A stretch of DNA of 64,000 nucleotides from Caprella mutica (Eukaryota; Arthropoda; Malacostraca; Amphipoda; Caprellidae), in contig CANNZV010000432.1 in NCBI GenBank assembly GCA_947561585.1, forward strand, positions 248,001 through 312,000, in the 5' to 3' direction. This document shows positions 33,362 through 43,370 of the stretch, piece after piece. The notes under the pieces were generated by a model. It had not been told where the DNA came from. It saw only the letters and a program-made list of their open reading frames with translations, and ran no database searches. The first letter of the stretch is position 1; each line of letters begins with the position of its first letter. The position numbers and the translations under genes were made by a program.

Positions 33362-33448
33362 CAGGTCGCCACATTTAATGATTTAAAATACTTTATAGAT
33401 GAAATTTGACTTCCTAGTGAAGATTTTACAATTGAAAATATCCTCATG

Positions 33449-33686
33449 CCAGTCTGTATTTCATGGTAAATTCCACCGACATGTCGGTGGAATTTTTCCC
33501 CTTTAAAAATAATATTCTGACTAAGTCGGTGGATTTTTAGCTATTTATTCCTATGTTACCATTAATTTTCGGTGGATGAATTGGGAAAATGTTGGTGGAT
33601 CAGCCAAATTACTGGAAATTTATGGTGGATTTTTTCATCTTTTTGAAAAAGTCAGTGGGATTTTGTGTGCACCAAATACAGACTGG
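33449..33686. mobile_element. CCAGTCTG-family MITE, GGTGGATTTT arms
   Basis: Ends are CCAGTCTGTATTT and AAATACAGACTGG, with exact 8-bp duplication TCCTCATG (33441-33448, 33687-33694). The core is TTCCTATGTTACCATTAAT. The arms hold at least five copies of a TCGGTGGA-like word. The 62-codon open frame at 33576 is incidental. Confidence 0.95.
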
Positions 33687-33913
33687 TCCTCATGGAGTCA
33701 TGCTTCATGTCTGATGCATGTGCATCTTTTGAGACTATTTTATGAGTGGTTTACTTGTTTTTAAACTTATTTCACCCCTCAAAAGTCACCAATATACTGG
33801 CGACTTTGTCCATACTTTGAAACATGGGAGGTCGCCACATTTAAGATACTTTAAAGGAGAAATTTGACTCTCTTGTGAAGATTTTACACTTGGTCCTTGG
33901 AAACATCATTCAG

Positions 33914-34160
33914 CCAGTCTACAAAACATGCACAATCAGTCTACAGATATTTATTTTTGGGGGCAATTTTTTCTCAAGAGATTTTCAAATTTCTCTCTAA
34001 AATGGCTAAAAATCTTGTAATTCTCTCCACTAATTACATGTAAACATAAGAATTAATTAGAAAATTGTCGCCTGATAATTCAGGAGACCAATTTCAAAGC
34101 CTCAATAGTCGCCGGATAAACTTCACAACTTCATGCATCTTTTACAGTCTTATAGACTGG
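33914..34160. mobile_element. CCAGTCTA-type MITE
   Basis: Ends are CCAGTCTACAAAA and TATAGACTGG; flanks TCATTCAG / TCATTATG match 6 of 8. The core variant is AATTACATGTAAACATAAGAATTAAT; the arms carry TCTCTNNAAA and GTCGCC words. Confidence 0.7.
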
Positions 34161-34302
34161 TCATTATGCTTCATTTCTGATGCATGTGCATCTCTTGAGA
34201 TTATTTTGGGGTTGAAATACTAGTTATTTAAATGTTTTTCAACTTATTTCAACCCCTCAAAAGTCACTAATATTATTTATAGTATATACTGGCGACTTTG
34301 TC

Positions 34303-34538
34303 CCAGTCTGTATTTTGTGGTAAATTCCACCAACATGTCAGTGGAATTTATACCCTTTGAAAATATTATTCTGGCAAAGTCGGTAGATTTTTAGCTATTT
34401 ATTCCTATGTTACCATTAATTATTGATGGGTAAATTGGAAAAATGTTGGTGGATCAGCAAAATTACTGGAAATTCTTTGTGGATTTTTACAGCTTTTTGA
34501 AAAAGTCAGTGGAATTTGGTGCACTAAATACAGACTGG
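34303..34538. mobile_element. CCAGTCTG-family MITE, GGTGGATTTT arms
   Basis: Same subfamily as 33449-33686 (about 236 bp), with exact 8-bp duplication ACTTTGTC (34295-34302, 34539-34546). Confidence 0.95.
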
Positions 34539-34744
34539 ACTTTGTCCATACTTTAAAATATCATAATATGGTCCATATTCTGCAGACTGGGTAGCTATTC
34601 TCTTTTTGGAATAGAAAATATAATTTATCATAAACTGTAATAATTATAATTTTATGAGGTAACTATTGTTATATGTAAACTTTCAGTCTTAAGGTTAGAT
34701 ATAATTAAAAACTTATCAGTTAGGTACATGTATGTATGATGATT

Positions 34745-35029
34745 CCAGACTGCAGAAACGGGTAAACTGTTCTCGAAGAAATCCTCTATTTTGGCTTTTG
34801 TTCTCGGTAAAATACTTGTAAATATCCAGTCTGCAGAACGAGACATTTTTAATATTTTCTGTGTGAACTAACATTAATTTCCTCTTATATTTATATATAT
34901 TTTACTGAGAACAGAACCAAAGATGGAGGTTTTCTTGGAGAACACTTTATTAGTTCCTGCAGTCTGGGTAAATATAAGTGAAAATTAAGGATTGCTCACA
35001 CAGAAAATGTCACGTATTCTCCAAACTGG
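34745..35029. mobile_element. CCAGACTG-type MITE interrupted by 34826-34977
   Basis: Ends are CCAGACTGCAG and CAAACTGG; flanks TGATGATT / TGATGATG match 7 of 8. The arms carry TTCTCNAAGAAATCCTCTATTTTGGC-like sequence. A copy of the same family is inserted inside it. Confidence 0.75.
34826..34977. mobile_element. CCAGTCTG-family MITE nested in a relative
   Basis: 152 bp, with exact 8-bp duplication GTAAATAT (34818-34825, 34978-34985). Ends are CCAGTCTGCAGAA and TTCCTGCAGTCTGG. Confidence 0.9.
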
Positions 35030-35034
35030 TGATG

Positions 35035-35130
35035 ATGTATCGGGGGTGTGTGGCGTTCTGCCCCCCGAACCTCCCTGCGGCTGCCGGTTCATTGAACAAT
35101 CATGATGTGTGCAGAACAACAAACTAGCAT
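35035..35130 (-). mobile_element. Fragment of a GAGCCCC-type MITE core
   Basis: Contains CCCCGAACCTCCCTGC, TTGAACAATCATGA, GTGTGCAG and AACAAACTAGC, matching the reverse complement of the 28.3-kb core. The terminal arrays are absent. Confidence 0.65.
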
Positions 35131-35131
35131 A

Positions 35132-35400
35132 CCAGTCTGTATTTCCTGGTAAATTCCACCGACATGTGGGTGAAATTTTTTCCCTTTGAAAATAATATTC
35201 TGGCAAAGTTGGTGGATTTATAGCTATTTATTCCTATGTTACCATTAATTTTCGGTGGATAAATTGGGATAAAGTTGGTGGATCAGCCAAATTACTAGAA
35301 ATTTATGGTGGATTTTTTCAAAAGTTCCCAGTCTGCAGAACATGGGACATTTTTAACATTTTATAAATATACCATGAAATACAGACCATGAAATACAGAC
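35132..35400. mobile_element. Mosaic of CCAGTCTG-family MITEs
   Basis: It starts as the GGTGGATTTT subfamily (35132-35335), then passes into a CCCAGTCTGCAGAACATGGG segment and two tandem ACCATGAAATACAG segments. The right border is unclear. Confidence 0.55.
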
Positions 35401-35521
35401 CATTGATAGAAAGTACAGTTGTGCGCTGTATTTCATGTTTCACGAGGCTGGAAAATTGTAAGCTAATTTTTGAGCCAAAATTTCACAAATTCTGAGCCAA
35501 GGCAATTTGGTTCATTCTTTG

Positions 35522-35679
35522 CTAGACTGTAGGAACTGGTAAAGTGTTCTCCAAGAAATCCTCTATTTTGACTTCTATTCTCAGTAGAATACATGTAAAT
35601 ATTATTAATAAAATATAAGAGGAAATTAAGAATTGTTCGCACAGAAAATGTTAAAAATGTCCAATGTTCTGCAGACTGG
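35522..35679. mobile_element. CAGTCTGCAG-family MITE, diverged
   Basis: Arms with TGTTCTCCAAGAAATCCTC and core AAGAGGAAATTAAGAA; it ends TTCTGCAGACTGG. The left end is degenerate (CTAGACTGTAGG). Confidence 0.6.
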
Positions 35680-35937
35680 ATTTTTTGAAGATTTCAAGAT
35701 AAAAATTAACATTAGACATACCTGAGTTTTAACCTTTTGAAATCTAAGCCAATTAATTGGCTTTAATGGTCATGCTCTGTAACATGGGCTGTATTGCGAG
35801 TGGGACATTTGTAACATTTTCTGAGGGAACAATCCTTAATTTCCTCCTGTATTTCACCAGTTCCTGCAGTCTGGCTGCAGCCTGTATTGTAGTGCACCGT
35901 AATGTGATGCGCCACTCTGCTTTTAGATACTGTTGCG

Positions 35938-36450
35938 TTCATATGTGGTTACCACTTACCATACGGCTCACACCCGCATTCCGGTGTCACAGGTCTATTT
36001 GGCCTCAAACTTTTTCATTTGAGCAGCTATGAAGTTTAAACTTATACAATGTTTGAACTATACTAATACCGATAATATAAAGTGAAAATATCGTCAATTA
36101 TTTGAAATTTGAATTCGTAATATGCAACACAAACTTTAAAAATGGAAACAACCCCCCCCCCCTCCCTTCTACCAGGTCATTGAACAATCATGAAGTTGAC
36201 ATAACAGAACCATAGTGGGTCAAAAATCTACATAGCAAAATTATAAAAGCTGTAAATGCTAGTCAGCATACGACCTTTATTAATTCCAATTTCAATTAAT
36301 TGTTTATGTTTTCACAGGATATTATAGGTATTGATATATTTCAAACATTGTATAAGTTTAAACTTAATAGCTGTCCAAATAATAAAGGTTAGAAGCCAAA
36401 TGTACCTGTGAGTTGTGACACCCGAATGCAGGTGTGAGAACCACATAGGA
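35938..36450. repeat. Large inverted repeat with a MITE fragment in the loop
   Basis: Arms of about 115 bp at 35938-36060 and 36335-36450 pair along ATGTGGTT, CACCCGCATTCCGGTGTCAC, ATTTGGC and AAGTTTAAACTTATACAATG. The loop holds a fragment of the GAGCCCC-type core (36140-36200). No transposase is seen. Confidence 0.82.
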
Positions 36451-36479
36451 GAGAAATTTGAAAGATTTGTTCCCAAATA

Positions 36480-36830
36480 ACATAAAGTTCTCTCAATTAT
36501 GGGAGTAAAATTTGTTACTGGAAGTAATTTTATTTATTTAATACCCTTTATTTTGAAAGCTAACAAGGTATGGGGAACTCAGATTGTATTTGGTGATAAA
36601 TTCCAATGGTATGTTGCCAGATATTATATTTCTCAAATAAAAAAATTCCTGCAATGTCGGAGGATATTTAACTATCGATTCCTATATTACCATTAATTTT
36701 TGGAAGGAAAACTGGAAAAAAGTCAGAGGACTAGACAAAGTCACAAATTGAGGAAAAATGTTGGCAGATATTTCACAGATTTTTGAAAAAGTCAAGAGTT
36801 CAGTGCATCAAATACAAACTGATGGGGAAC
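36480..36830. mobile_element. Diverged GGTGGATTTT-type MITE
   Basis: Contains AGATTGTATTTGGTGATAAATTCC, the core variant TTCCTATATTACCATTAAT, then GTTGGCAGAT and CATCAAATACAAACTG, a decayed relative of 33449-33686. Confidence 0.55.
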
Positions 36831-36887
36831 CTACCAATTGTTTCTGGAGATGAGAACTATTTACGGTAAACCTACCTTTTAAGGTTA

Positions 36888-36925
36888 CTATTCAGTAAAT
36901 AGACGCCCCACTAGTGACTAGTCAG
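36888..36925. mobile_element. Left terminus of a GTCGGAC-type MITE
   Basis: GGTTACTATTCAGTA followed by GACGCCCCACTAGTGACTAG matches the end of the element at 63424-63868. The rest is missing. Confidence 0.5.
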
Positions 36926-37181
36926 ACACTTTAATACGTATCTAAAAGCTGAGTGGCGCACCACTGTACATTCTATCAAATAGGTAATTTGAATGAAGAT
37001 TATGGGAGCAAGTAAAGGTGACAGACCAGGTTTCGTTACCTTTACTATTTCAAATTCTGGTCCGTTATGTTTACTAGCTTCAATTCTGGTTCATAGTCTT
37101 TACTTGGTTAAATTATTAATATTTGACCAATAATTGGGATAAGAACCTAATTTTGGAATCATAGATACCACATTAAAGGAT

Positions 37182-38217
37182 TTAAGGGCACCGTTCCCAG
37201 ATTTTAAAAGTTTTTTATTATTGAAGCTATGGTTGTAAAACTTTGTACACATTTATAAAATGAATTCTAAGATGTTTTTGTGTCCTGACATTTTTTTGAT
37301 TCGACCCATAGAAAATGAGTTATTCGAATTTCGAACAGTGTGTAAATTAATAAATGGATACGACAATTTTGTAGCTATGACATTATGGTTTTTGCATTCG
37401 ATTCTCCACAAGATTCTCTACTATCTGTGGAAGCATTTTTTTTATTTTTCTAATTGGTTTTCGAATTATGAAATTTTTTTAGTGAAACAAAAAAAATTGA
37501 AAAAATATAAATTTCAAAATTCAATATTTTGAAAAATAATTCGAAAATTTAATAAAACTCTTCCAGAGTTTGTAGAGAATTCCGGGGAGAATTGAATGCA
37601 AAAAAACGCAAAGCTGTAGCTTCTACCAAGAAAAGGCCTTAGGCTTTTGAATTACATGATTTGTAGACATCTGAAGTAACGAGTAATCTCCCAAAATTTG
37701 ATAATCTGGCACACAGCATACTACTCTCGTGAAGGTCTGCGGGTAACTGAGGAATATTTCTTTGTAAACCTTAGTGGGGGTGTTATTAGTGGTAGGTTAG
37801 ATACCAGATATAGAGAGATAATTAATTATTACGAATTATAATTGGCTGAGAGATGGTTTTTAGAGTACATATCGACTCCCTACCCCGGCCCTCTTTTCCC
37901 TTTCTCCCTCTCCCCAGGGGGGTTAGAGTTACATGATACCTCTGGTATTTTGCACACACTATATGAAGGTTATAAAGCAAATATTTACACTAAAAAAAAA
38001 TGATAAAATTTAGAGATTTCTTCAGGGAGATTTAGAGATTTCTTCCTTAAGCAGAAAATTTTTTCCATTTTCAAAATGGATCATGTTTTTTTATCAATTC
38101 TTTCAATCAATGAATAAGCAAAATAAATGTATAATCATTAATATTATCATTTATAAGGTTGTATTTTTATTAAATACTAAATCAAATTTTTTTAAATCTA
38201 AAAAATGTGTTCTAGTC
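37182..38217. mobile_element. TTAA-type MITE remnant
   Basis: It starts TTAAGGGCACCGTTCCCAG and is collinear with the reverse complement of 46621-46977 for several hundred bases (shared AGAAAATGAGTTATTCGAATTTCG, quoted here only as a position marker around 37307-37335). An internal hairpin spans about 37389-37605. No right terminus is visible. The 90-codon frame at 37260 is incidental. Confidence 0.55.
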
Positions 38218-38219
38218 AG

Positions 38220-38710
38220 TTAAGGGGACCGTCTTGAGTTTTTTGCAATTTCTACCGATTTTCTTTTTTCTTTAGTTCCCCAGTAAACATTCCAAAGAAA
38301 ACGTACAAAAAAAATTATTTTGCTGTGACAACTAGAAGTCAGTGTAGAGGAGGTTGAATAATGGAAGGGGTGAAATTAGGATTGTGTTTTTTTGACTTTT
38401 TTTTAGCTACTTCATTATCTCTGTTCCTTTTTACTCAAATCATACTTGTGCCAAGTGTATGGACTCAATGGGGGTTGATCCTACAGAAAAATTTATAGAA
38501 GCTAATATGCTTAGCTCGAAATAACCTAGATTGTCCAATGAGCTTTTTTTAATTTTGATATTTTTTTTAGACGAAAAAAACAACTTTAAAAAAATTCAAA
38601 ACGAAAAAAAAAAGTTAAATATATTTTTTATTTTTTATAAAACACTTATAAAAAAAAGAACCCAAAATTTAACTGGAAGATGCAACTGTTGGACTATTGG
38701 GGTGTCTCCC
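38220..38710. mobile_element. TTAA-type MITE, left end
   Basis: TTAAGGGGACCGTCTTGAG is the end sequence of the element at 51480-52279. The right part runs into TTGGACTATTGGGGTGTC, a GTCGGAC-type terminus near 38690. Bases 38711-39015 hold no gene. Confidence 0.45.
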
Positions 38711-39015
38711 CTTTGTAACTCATTAAATATACCTAGGTATTTAAAATTCTTGTACTGATATTATATTATGAAACTAACAAGTTATTAACTTATTATTGAA
38801 GAGAATCTCACTCTGGTTTAAGCATGGGATTCCTATGTGTGAAATGTTAGCTAAACATATAGCTAAGTACATTTTATAGTTAACTTTGGATTTTTTTTTC
38901 TGTTCAACTTTGTTTAAAACTTTTGTGGAGTATAAGTAACTAACTAGATGAACCAGTGCAAAATTATTATGACAATTTGAGGATAAAGATTTGTCAGGGG
39001 GAAGCAGTCATATGT

Positions 39016-39255
39016 CTCATCCCAGACTGTATTTCATGGTAAATTCCATTGACTTCTCTCCACTTACAATAATATTCTATCCTATCAAAGTCTGTGGATT
39101 TTTAGCTGATTATCCTATGTTACCATTAATTTTTGGTGGCTAAATAGGAAAATGTTTGTGGATACTGGATCAGCCAAATATGTTGGTGGATTTTTTTTTT
39201 AGCTTTCTGAGCATCAGAGCAAGTTGGTGGATATTGGTGCACCAAATGCAGACTG
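39016..39255. mobile_element. CCAGACTG-type MITE, GGTGGATTTT arms
   Basis: It starts CCCAGACTGTATTTCATGG, has core CCTATGTTACCATTAAT and ends CCAAATGCAGACTGG. No target duplication is recognisable. Confidence 0.7.
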
Positions 39256-39315
39256 GCTGTCAGCAATTATGGATGTTACTAGACTTCTCATCCTTTATAT
39301 CACCTTTATTCTGTT

Positions 39316-39550
39316 CCAGTCTGCAAAAGATGCATGAAGTTGTGAAGTTTACCTGGCGACTATTGAGGCCTTGAATTAGTCTCCTGAAATATCCGGGAAA
39401 AAATTCCCAATTAATTCCTATGTTTGTGTTATTATTGGAGAATATTTTGAGATTTTTGCCTATTTTGGAATGTAATTTGAAAATCATTGGAGACGAATTG
39501 CCCCAAAAATTAAATGTCTGGGGATTGATTGTGCATGCTTTGCAGTCTGG
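39316..39550. mobile_element. CCAGTCTG-family MITE, GGAGA/CCGG arms
   Basis: Ends are CCAGTCTGCAAAAGATGCATG and GCTTTGCAGTCTGG; exact 8-bp duplication ATTCTGTT (39308-39315, 39551-39558). A relative lies at 46381-46598. Open frames of 72-106 codons here are incidental. Confidence 0.92.
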
Positions 39551-39600
39551 ATTCTGTTCACACACATCTTGTACATTCATTCTTCATAAGTCATTATTCT

Positions 39601-40720
39601 CAGGGTTGGTTAGGGGAAACCTCAAGGAGGTTTTTTTAGTTTCCCCCAGGGGAATCTGGGGGAAACCTTGGCTGTCTGTTAATGATAAATTCAAGTTTAC
39701 ATATTGACCATTAACATGTATTACAGTAGCTAAATGTCAAATGAATCATTGAGTCTAATGATCAATAAATGCATAATATGATAATATGTTGGTATAACTA
39801 CTTCTAATTAATTTATTCATCAATTAAAAATCATAATTGCCAAAATTATATTATTTAAATATCTATAATGAATGATGATTAATATAGGTAGTAATCATCA
39901 TTTCATTCCCATCATCCCATGACATGTGCAATGTTAACTTTAAGGTTACAAGGTATTGTAATTTTTATGGAACCACTTCAGACTCCAGAGAACCAGAGTG
40001 CTCAATACTCAGTGACAAGTCGTAATTAAGCTTGCTAGTTACCACTGCAAGTTATATAATTGGCTATATTAAGATAATAGAACTATTTACTGAAAGGAAG
40101 AATGTAGTACCAAATATAAAAGTTTAGTTTTGTCATATTTATCTACAGTGAACAATAAAAAAAATTACAAATATTTAATATCAGTATATTTGATATTATT
40201 ATCCCTTAGTTATCACAGTTTCTCACCAAGAAGTTATTATAAATCAAAGGAGCACACAGACATTGTAAAGGAGCACACAGACATTGTAAAGGAGCACACA
40301 GACATTGTAAAGGAGCACACAGACATTGTAAAGGAGCACACAGACATTGTAAAGGAGCACACAGACATTGTAAAGGAGCACACAGACATTGTAAAGGAGC
40401 ACACAGACATTGTAAAGGAGCACACAGACATTGTAAAGGAGCACACAGACATTGTAAAGGAGCACACAGACATTGTAAAGGAGCACACAGACATTGTAAA
40501 GGAGCACACAGACATTGTAAAGGAGCACACAGACATTGTAAAGGAGCACACAGACATTGTAAAGGAGCACACAGACATCGTAAAGCCCTTGGATAAGTAA
40601 TAAGTATAGCTAATTTAGGTTTCCCCCAGTTTCCCCCAATTTTTCAGTTTCCCCCAAATGTTTTTTTCAGTTTCCCCCATGTTTCCCCCATTTTGGGGGA
40701 AACCTACCTTGCCAACCCTT
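39601..40720. mobile_element. hAT-like non-autonomous element
   Basis: It begins CAGGGTTGG and ends CCAACCCTT, with exact 8-bp duplication ATTATTCT (39593-39600, 40721-40728). CAGGG-type ends and 8-bp duplications fit hAT. Subterminal regions carry GTTTCCCCC / GGGGGAAAC words in both orientations. The interior contains the 16-copy minisatellite. There is no transposase. Confidence 0.88.
40247..40582 (+). repeat. 21-bp minisatellite, 16 copies
   Basis: Sixteen 21-bp units, nearly identical (the last has one C for T), that read KEHTDIV in one frame and are open on both strands because the unit length is a multiple of three. The 156-codon plus-strand frame and the 108-113-codon minus-strand frames that cover it are consequences of the repeat; there is no sign of a gene. 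Confidence 0.95.
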
Positions 40721-40849
40721 ATTATTCTTTCATGGTTGTTTCTGTAATTTGCATGTGGACTGGAACTTAAGTCACTCATTAAGTTTGAGGTCAATTCATT
40801 AATAATTAGTCTAAGCCCGTAAAGTAGTATCAATTATATATTATTAAAT

Positions 40850-40964
40850 TAAATTAATGGTTACATAGGAATTAATTAAAAATCTCCTGCAGAGATGAAA
40901 AATTCTGAAATTGGTCTCAGATTTGTTTGAGTCTTGGAAAAATGTTCTATATTCTGCAGTCTAG
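40850..40964. mobile_element. Truncated CTCCTGCAGAG-arm MITE
   Basis: Contains core AATTAATGGTTACATAGGAA, TCTCCTGCAGAGAT, GTCTTGGAAAAATGTTC and the end ATTCTGCAGTCTAG, like 32360-32575. The left half is missing. Bases 40965-42290 hold no supportable gene; the 98-codon frame at 41007 has no recognised domain. Confidence 0.65.
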
Positions 40965-42330
40965 ACCTATATCATATCAAATGAGTTGCAATATTATGAT
41001 CTATGATTGATGTGCCAATGGCAAGCATGGCATTATGAGATCTATCAATATTGCAGATTGGCCAAAAGAGCACAAAGAATATTAATCATGCTTTTTGTAT
41101 ATTGCATGTTCTACAGTTCTTCTTTTGAAATAGTTTTTGAAGTATATTTTCTCTTAATTTACATGTGTTATAACTATCACCACTCCGAAGCTTTTTTCCT
41201 AAATGTCTTGTTAAAAAATAGTCTCTTTCACATGAAACTAAAGGTCTGTGCACAAAGTATTGACAGAAAGCATATTGTTCTCAGTACATATTTCATAATT
41301 TGATGAATTGTTCATGAAAGAAAAGTGTCTCTCTCTGTTTTTTAAATGTAAGCCTATATTATCCTAATTAGCTTTTTCTCCTCAAAAATTGTGAGAATAA
41401 TATCTCCAATGAATAAAGCACAGTTAACTAAATTATTTCCTAGTGTTTCAAAGTGTAGACAACAAATTCAGCTGAAGAAATTGAGGAAAATATCTTGTAT
41501 TGACTGGAGGAATAAAATGAGTTTTATAATATTAAAATAAATATTCAAGCACAATGATGTTTTTAAGTGGCAAAAAAGTTCCCTTTTGATCCTCCCTCTT
41601 CATCTATTTAATTTATCTTTAATATATAGTTACCTGGGAAAGGGTTTTGTTTCCAGCTAACTTGTAGGCAAATTATTTTCTTGCTCTGCTGGTGTGTTGG
41701 TGACATGATTTGCATTATTACATTCTTAGCTCTGTATACACTTGATGCAAAAAGTGTGTGATTCTGAATCACTAATTTAAAAACAAGGGACAGATTTGCA
41801 ATAATGTAACTTTTTGTCTCCTTGAGTTTTGGAGTATGGTATCATTTATTGCGTGATGCTGCACTTCCAGAAACTGATTATGATGCAATCCTGCACTTGT
41901 ATCAAATAGTAAAGTAAATTCCATGTTTCTTGAAGCATTGGTTCCATTTTCTATATCAATAGGAAATGTATCTCCAGTATAAAATAAAATGTAGATGGGG
42001 TATATGAAGAAACAGATCCATTTTTGTAAAAACTTCTCCCAAGGGTCTTAAGAACAGGGATAAAGAAATGTAGACTATTTCGTGCATTTTATTTATGAGT
42101 GTCAGTTATGTTACATATATTCATCAGTGTAAATTGGCAACAAATTATTTGTTAAACATGTCTCATTGAAGAGTAGATAAGCCTTTACTTTGGATAATTT
42201 TCTAATTTGCTTTTCTATTCATTCATAAATTAATATCCTAGAAGATATTTTCTTAATTTCCCTATTTTATATTTAATTCTTAGTTTTCAGATTTTTTCAT
42301 AGTTATCACTCACACATTAATAAAGCAAAG

Positions 42331-43253
42331 ATGCAAAACGAAGCCGGAGAATATGTTGATTTGTACATCCCCAGGAAGTGCTCCACTTCCAACAGGATTA
42401 TTCATGCCAAGGACCACGCCTCTATTCAGATCAACCTTGCTGAGGTGTGTTACTAGAAGATTTATTGCTTTTTATCAGAAGTACTCTTTTTATCCTAATC
42501 ATTGCAGCTGTTCTTGGAATGATTTTCAAATCCTGGCTGTCAATTTTTTTTGTGTTCCTTGAATCCTTAAAGTAATGAACAATTAGGATTGAAATCATAA
42601 ACTATATTTTATTATTTATCATACTATTTGTCCAATATATTAATTGATTAATATATAGGTATGAACTACTGTTTATTTATAAAATTATTTTATGACAGGT
42701 TGACGAGAAGACCGGCATCATGACCATGTCCTACACAACCTACGCTATCTGTGGGAAAATCAGGAAAATGGTAAATAATAATTCTGAACATGTGACTATT
42801 TTTCCGTTAGAAACGTAAAGATAAAAATCCTCTAATTAAGAGGTGATAATTTTCTGTGGTGCGATGATTAAATTATTCACTCTATATAATTTAGATTAAA
42901 TTAAGCAATAGTGGCAAAACTATGAGCTATTCAGTTTGCTGATTAATGAGTGAATTATGATGATTATGGGTCGTACAATAATCAGCTTTGCCATTAATTA
43001 TATTAATTTTAGTTCAAACTGGAAATTCTATTGATAATTAATTATGAAGAAAAACTCCACCTATAGAATAATTAGAAAACAAGTAGTTAAATCTTATAGG
43101 ATTTCATTTCAATACACTAATGTAATTTAATTGTTTGTGATTTGTTAGTTTTTCCATAGCAATTAATGATTGGTCTCTTTTTTTCAGGGTGAAGGTGATG
43201 ACTGCATTTCCAGACTTGCCATCAAAGATAATATCCTCGTGAAGCATGATTAA
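42331..43253 (+). CDS. RpS21: 40S ribosomal protein S21, copy 1
   Basis: RpS21 is an 83-residue small-subunit protein, and this copy encodes 83 residues in three coding exons: 42331-42444, 42699-42770 and 43188-43253 (stop TAA). All four splice sites are GT-AG and both introns are phase 0. Landmarks are the start [18 protein letters not shown], the [13 protein letters not shown] block and [17 protein letters not shown]. It differs from copy 2 by K instead of E at residue 58 and K instead of R at residue 75. A 3' splice site (TTTTCAG, 42300) just upstream shows that the 5' UTR is spliced; the matching leader is probably about 31.5 kb, making a first intron of about 10.8 kb. AATAAA follows at 43365. 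It could be an expressed paralogue or one beginning to decay. Confidence 0.95.
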
Positions 43254-43364
43254 AGCCTTCAGTCTTTCATGAAAAAGATTTTCATTTGATATCCCATGAA
43301 ATTATCACTCTTGATCACTCGCTATATTTTAATTTTAGTGTTGACTTTTCATACCTATTGATGA

Positions 43365-43370
43365 AATAAA
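43365..43370 (+). terminator. Polyadenylation signal, RpS21 copy 1
   Basis: AATAAA 112 bp after the stop codon, in a stretch not conserved after copy 2. Bases 43400-44300 hold no gene; 43376-43560 is collinear with about 49330-49520. Confidence 0.65.

Larger units (their letters stand above)
32133..34582. mobile_element. Outer CCAGTCTG-family MITE, expanded by nested insertions
   Basis: It begins CCAGACTGCAAAATG and ends TTCTGCAGACTGG. Flanking GTAGCTAC / GTAGCTAT (32125-32132, 34583-34590) form an 8-bp target duplication with one mismatch. Most of its 2.4 kb is other elements inserted inside it. hAT-type mobilisation is inferred from the 8-bp duplication; no transposase is in the window. 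Confidence 0.7.

Noticed and set aside
35757..36032. 91-codon ORF with hydrophobic segments
   Set aside because: It spans MITE fragments and one arm of a large inverted repeat, so chance openness is more likely.
40130..40600. 156-codon ORF with KEHTDIV repeats as a repeat protein
   Set aside because: The frame is created by a 21-bp minisatellite that is open on both strands; it lies in a hAT-like element within an intron.
41007..41303. 98-codon ORF with membrane-like segments
   Set aside because: AT-rich intronic sequence of RpS21 copy 1; hydrophobicity follows from T-rich codons; no homology recognised.
42353..42562. Alternative-frame ORF over RpS21 exon 1 (and 47021-47299)
   Set aside because: It is a shadow of the RpS21 exon in another frame reading into the intron.
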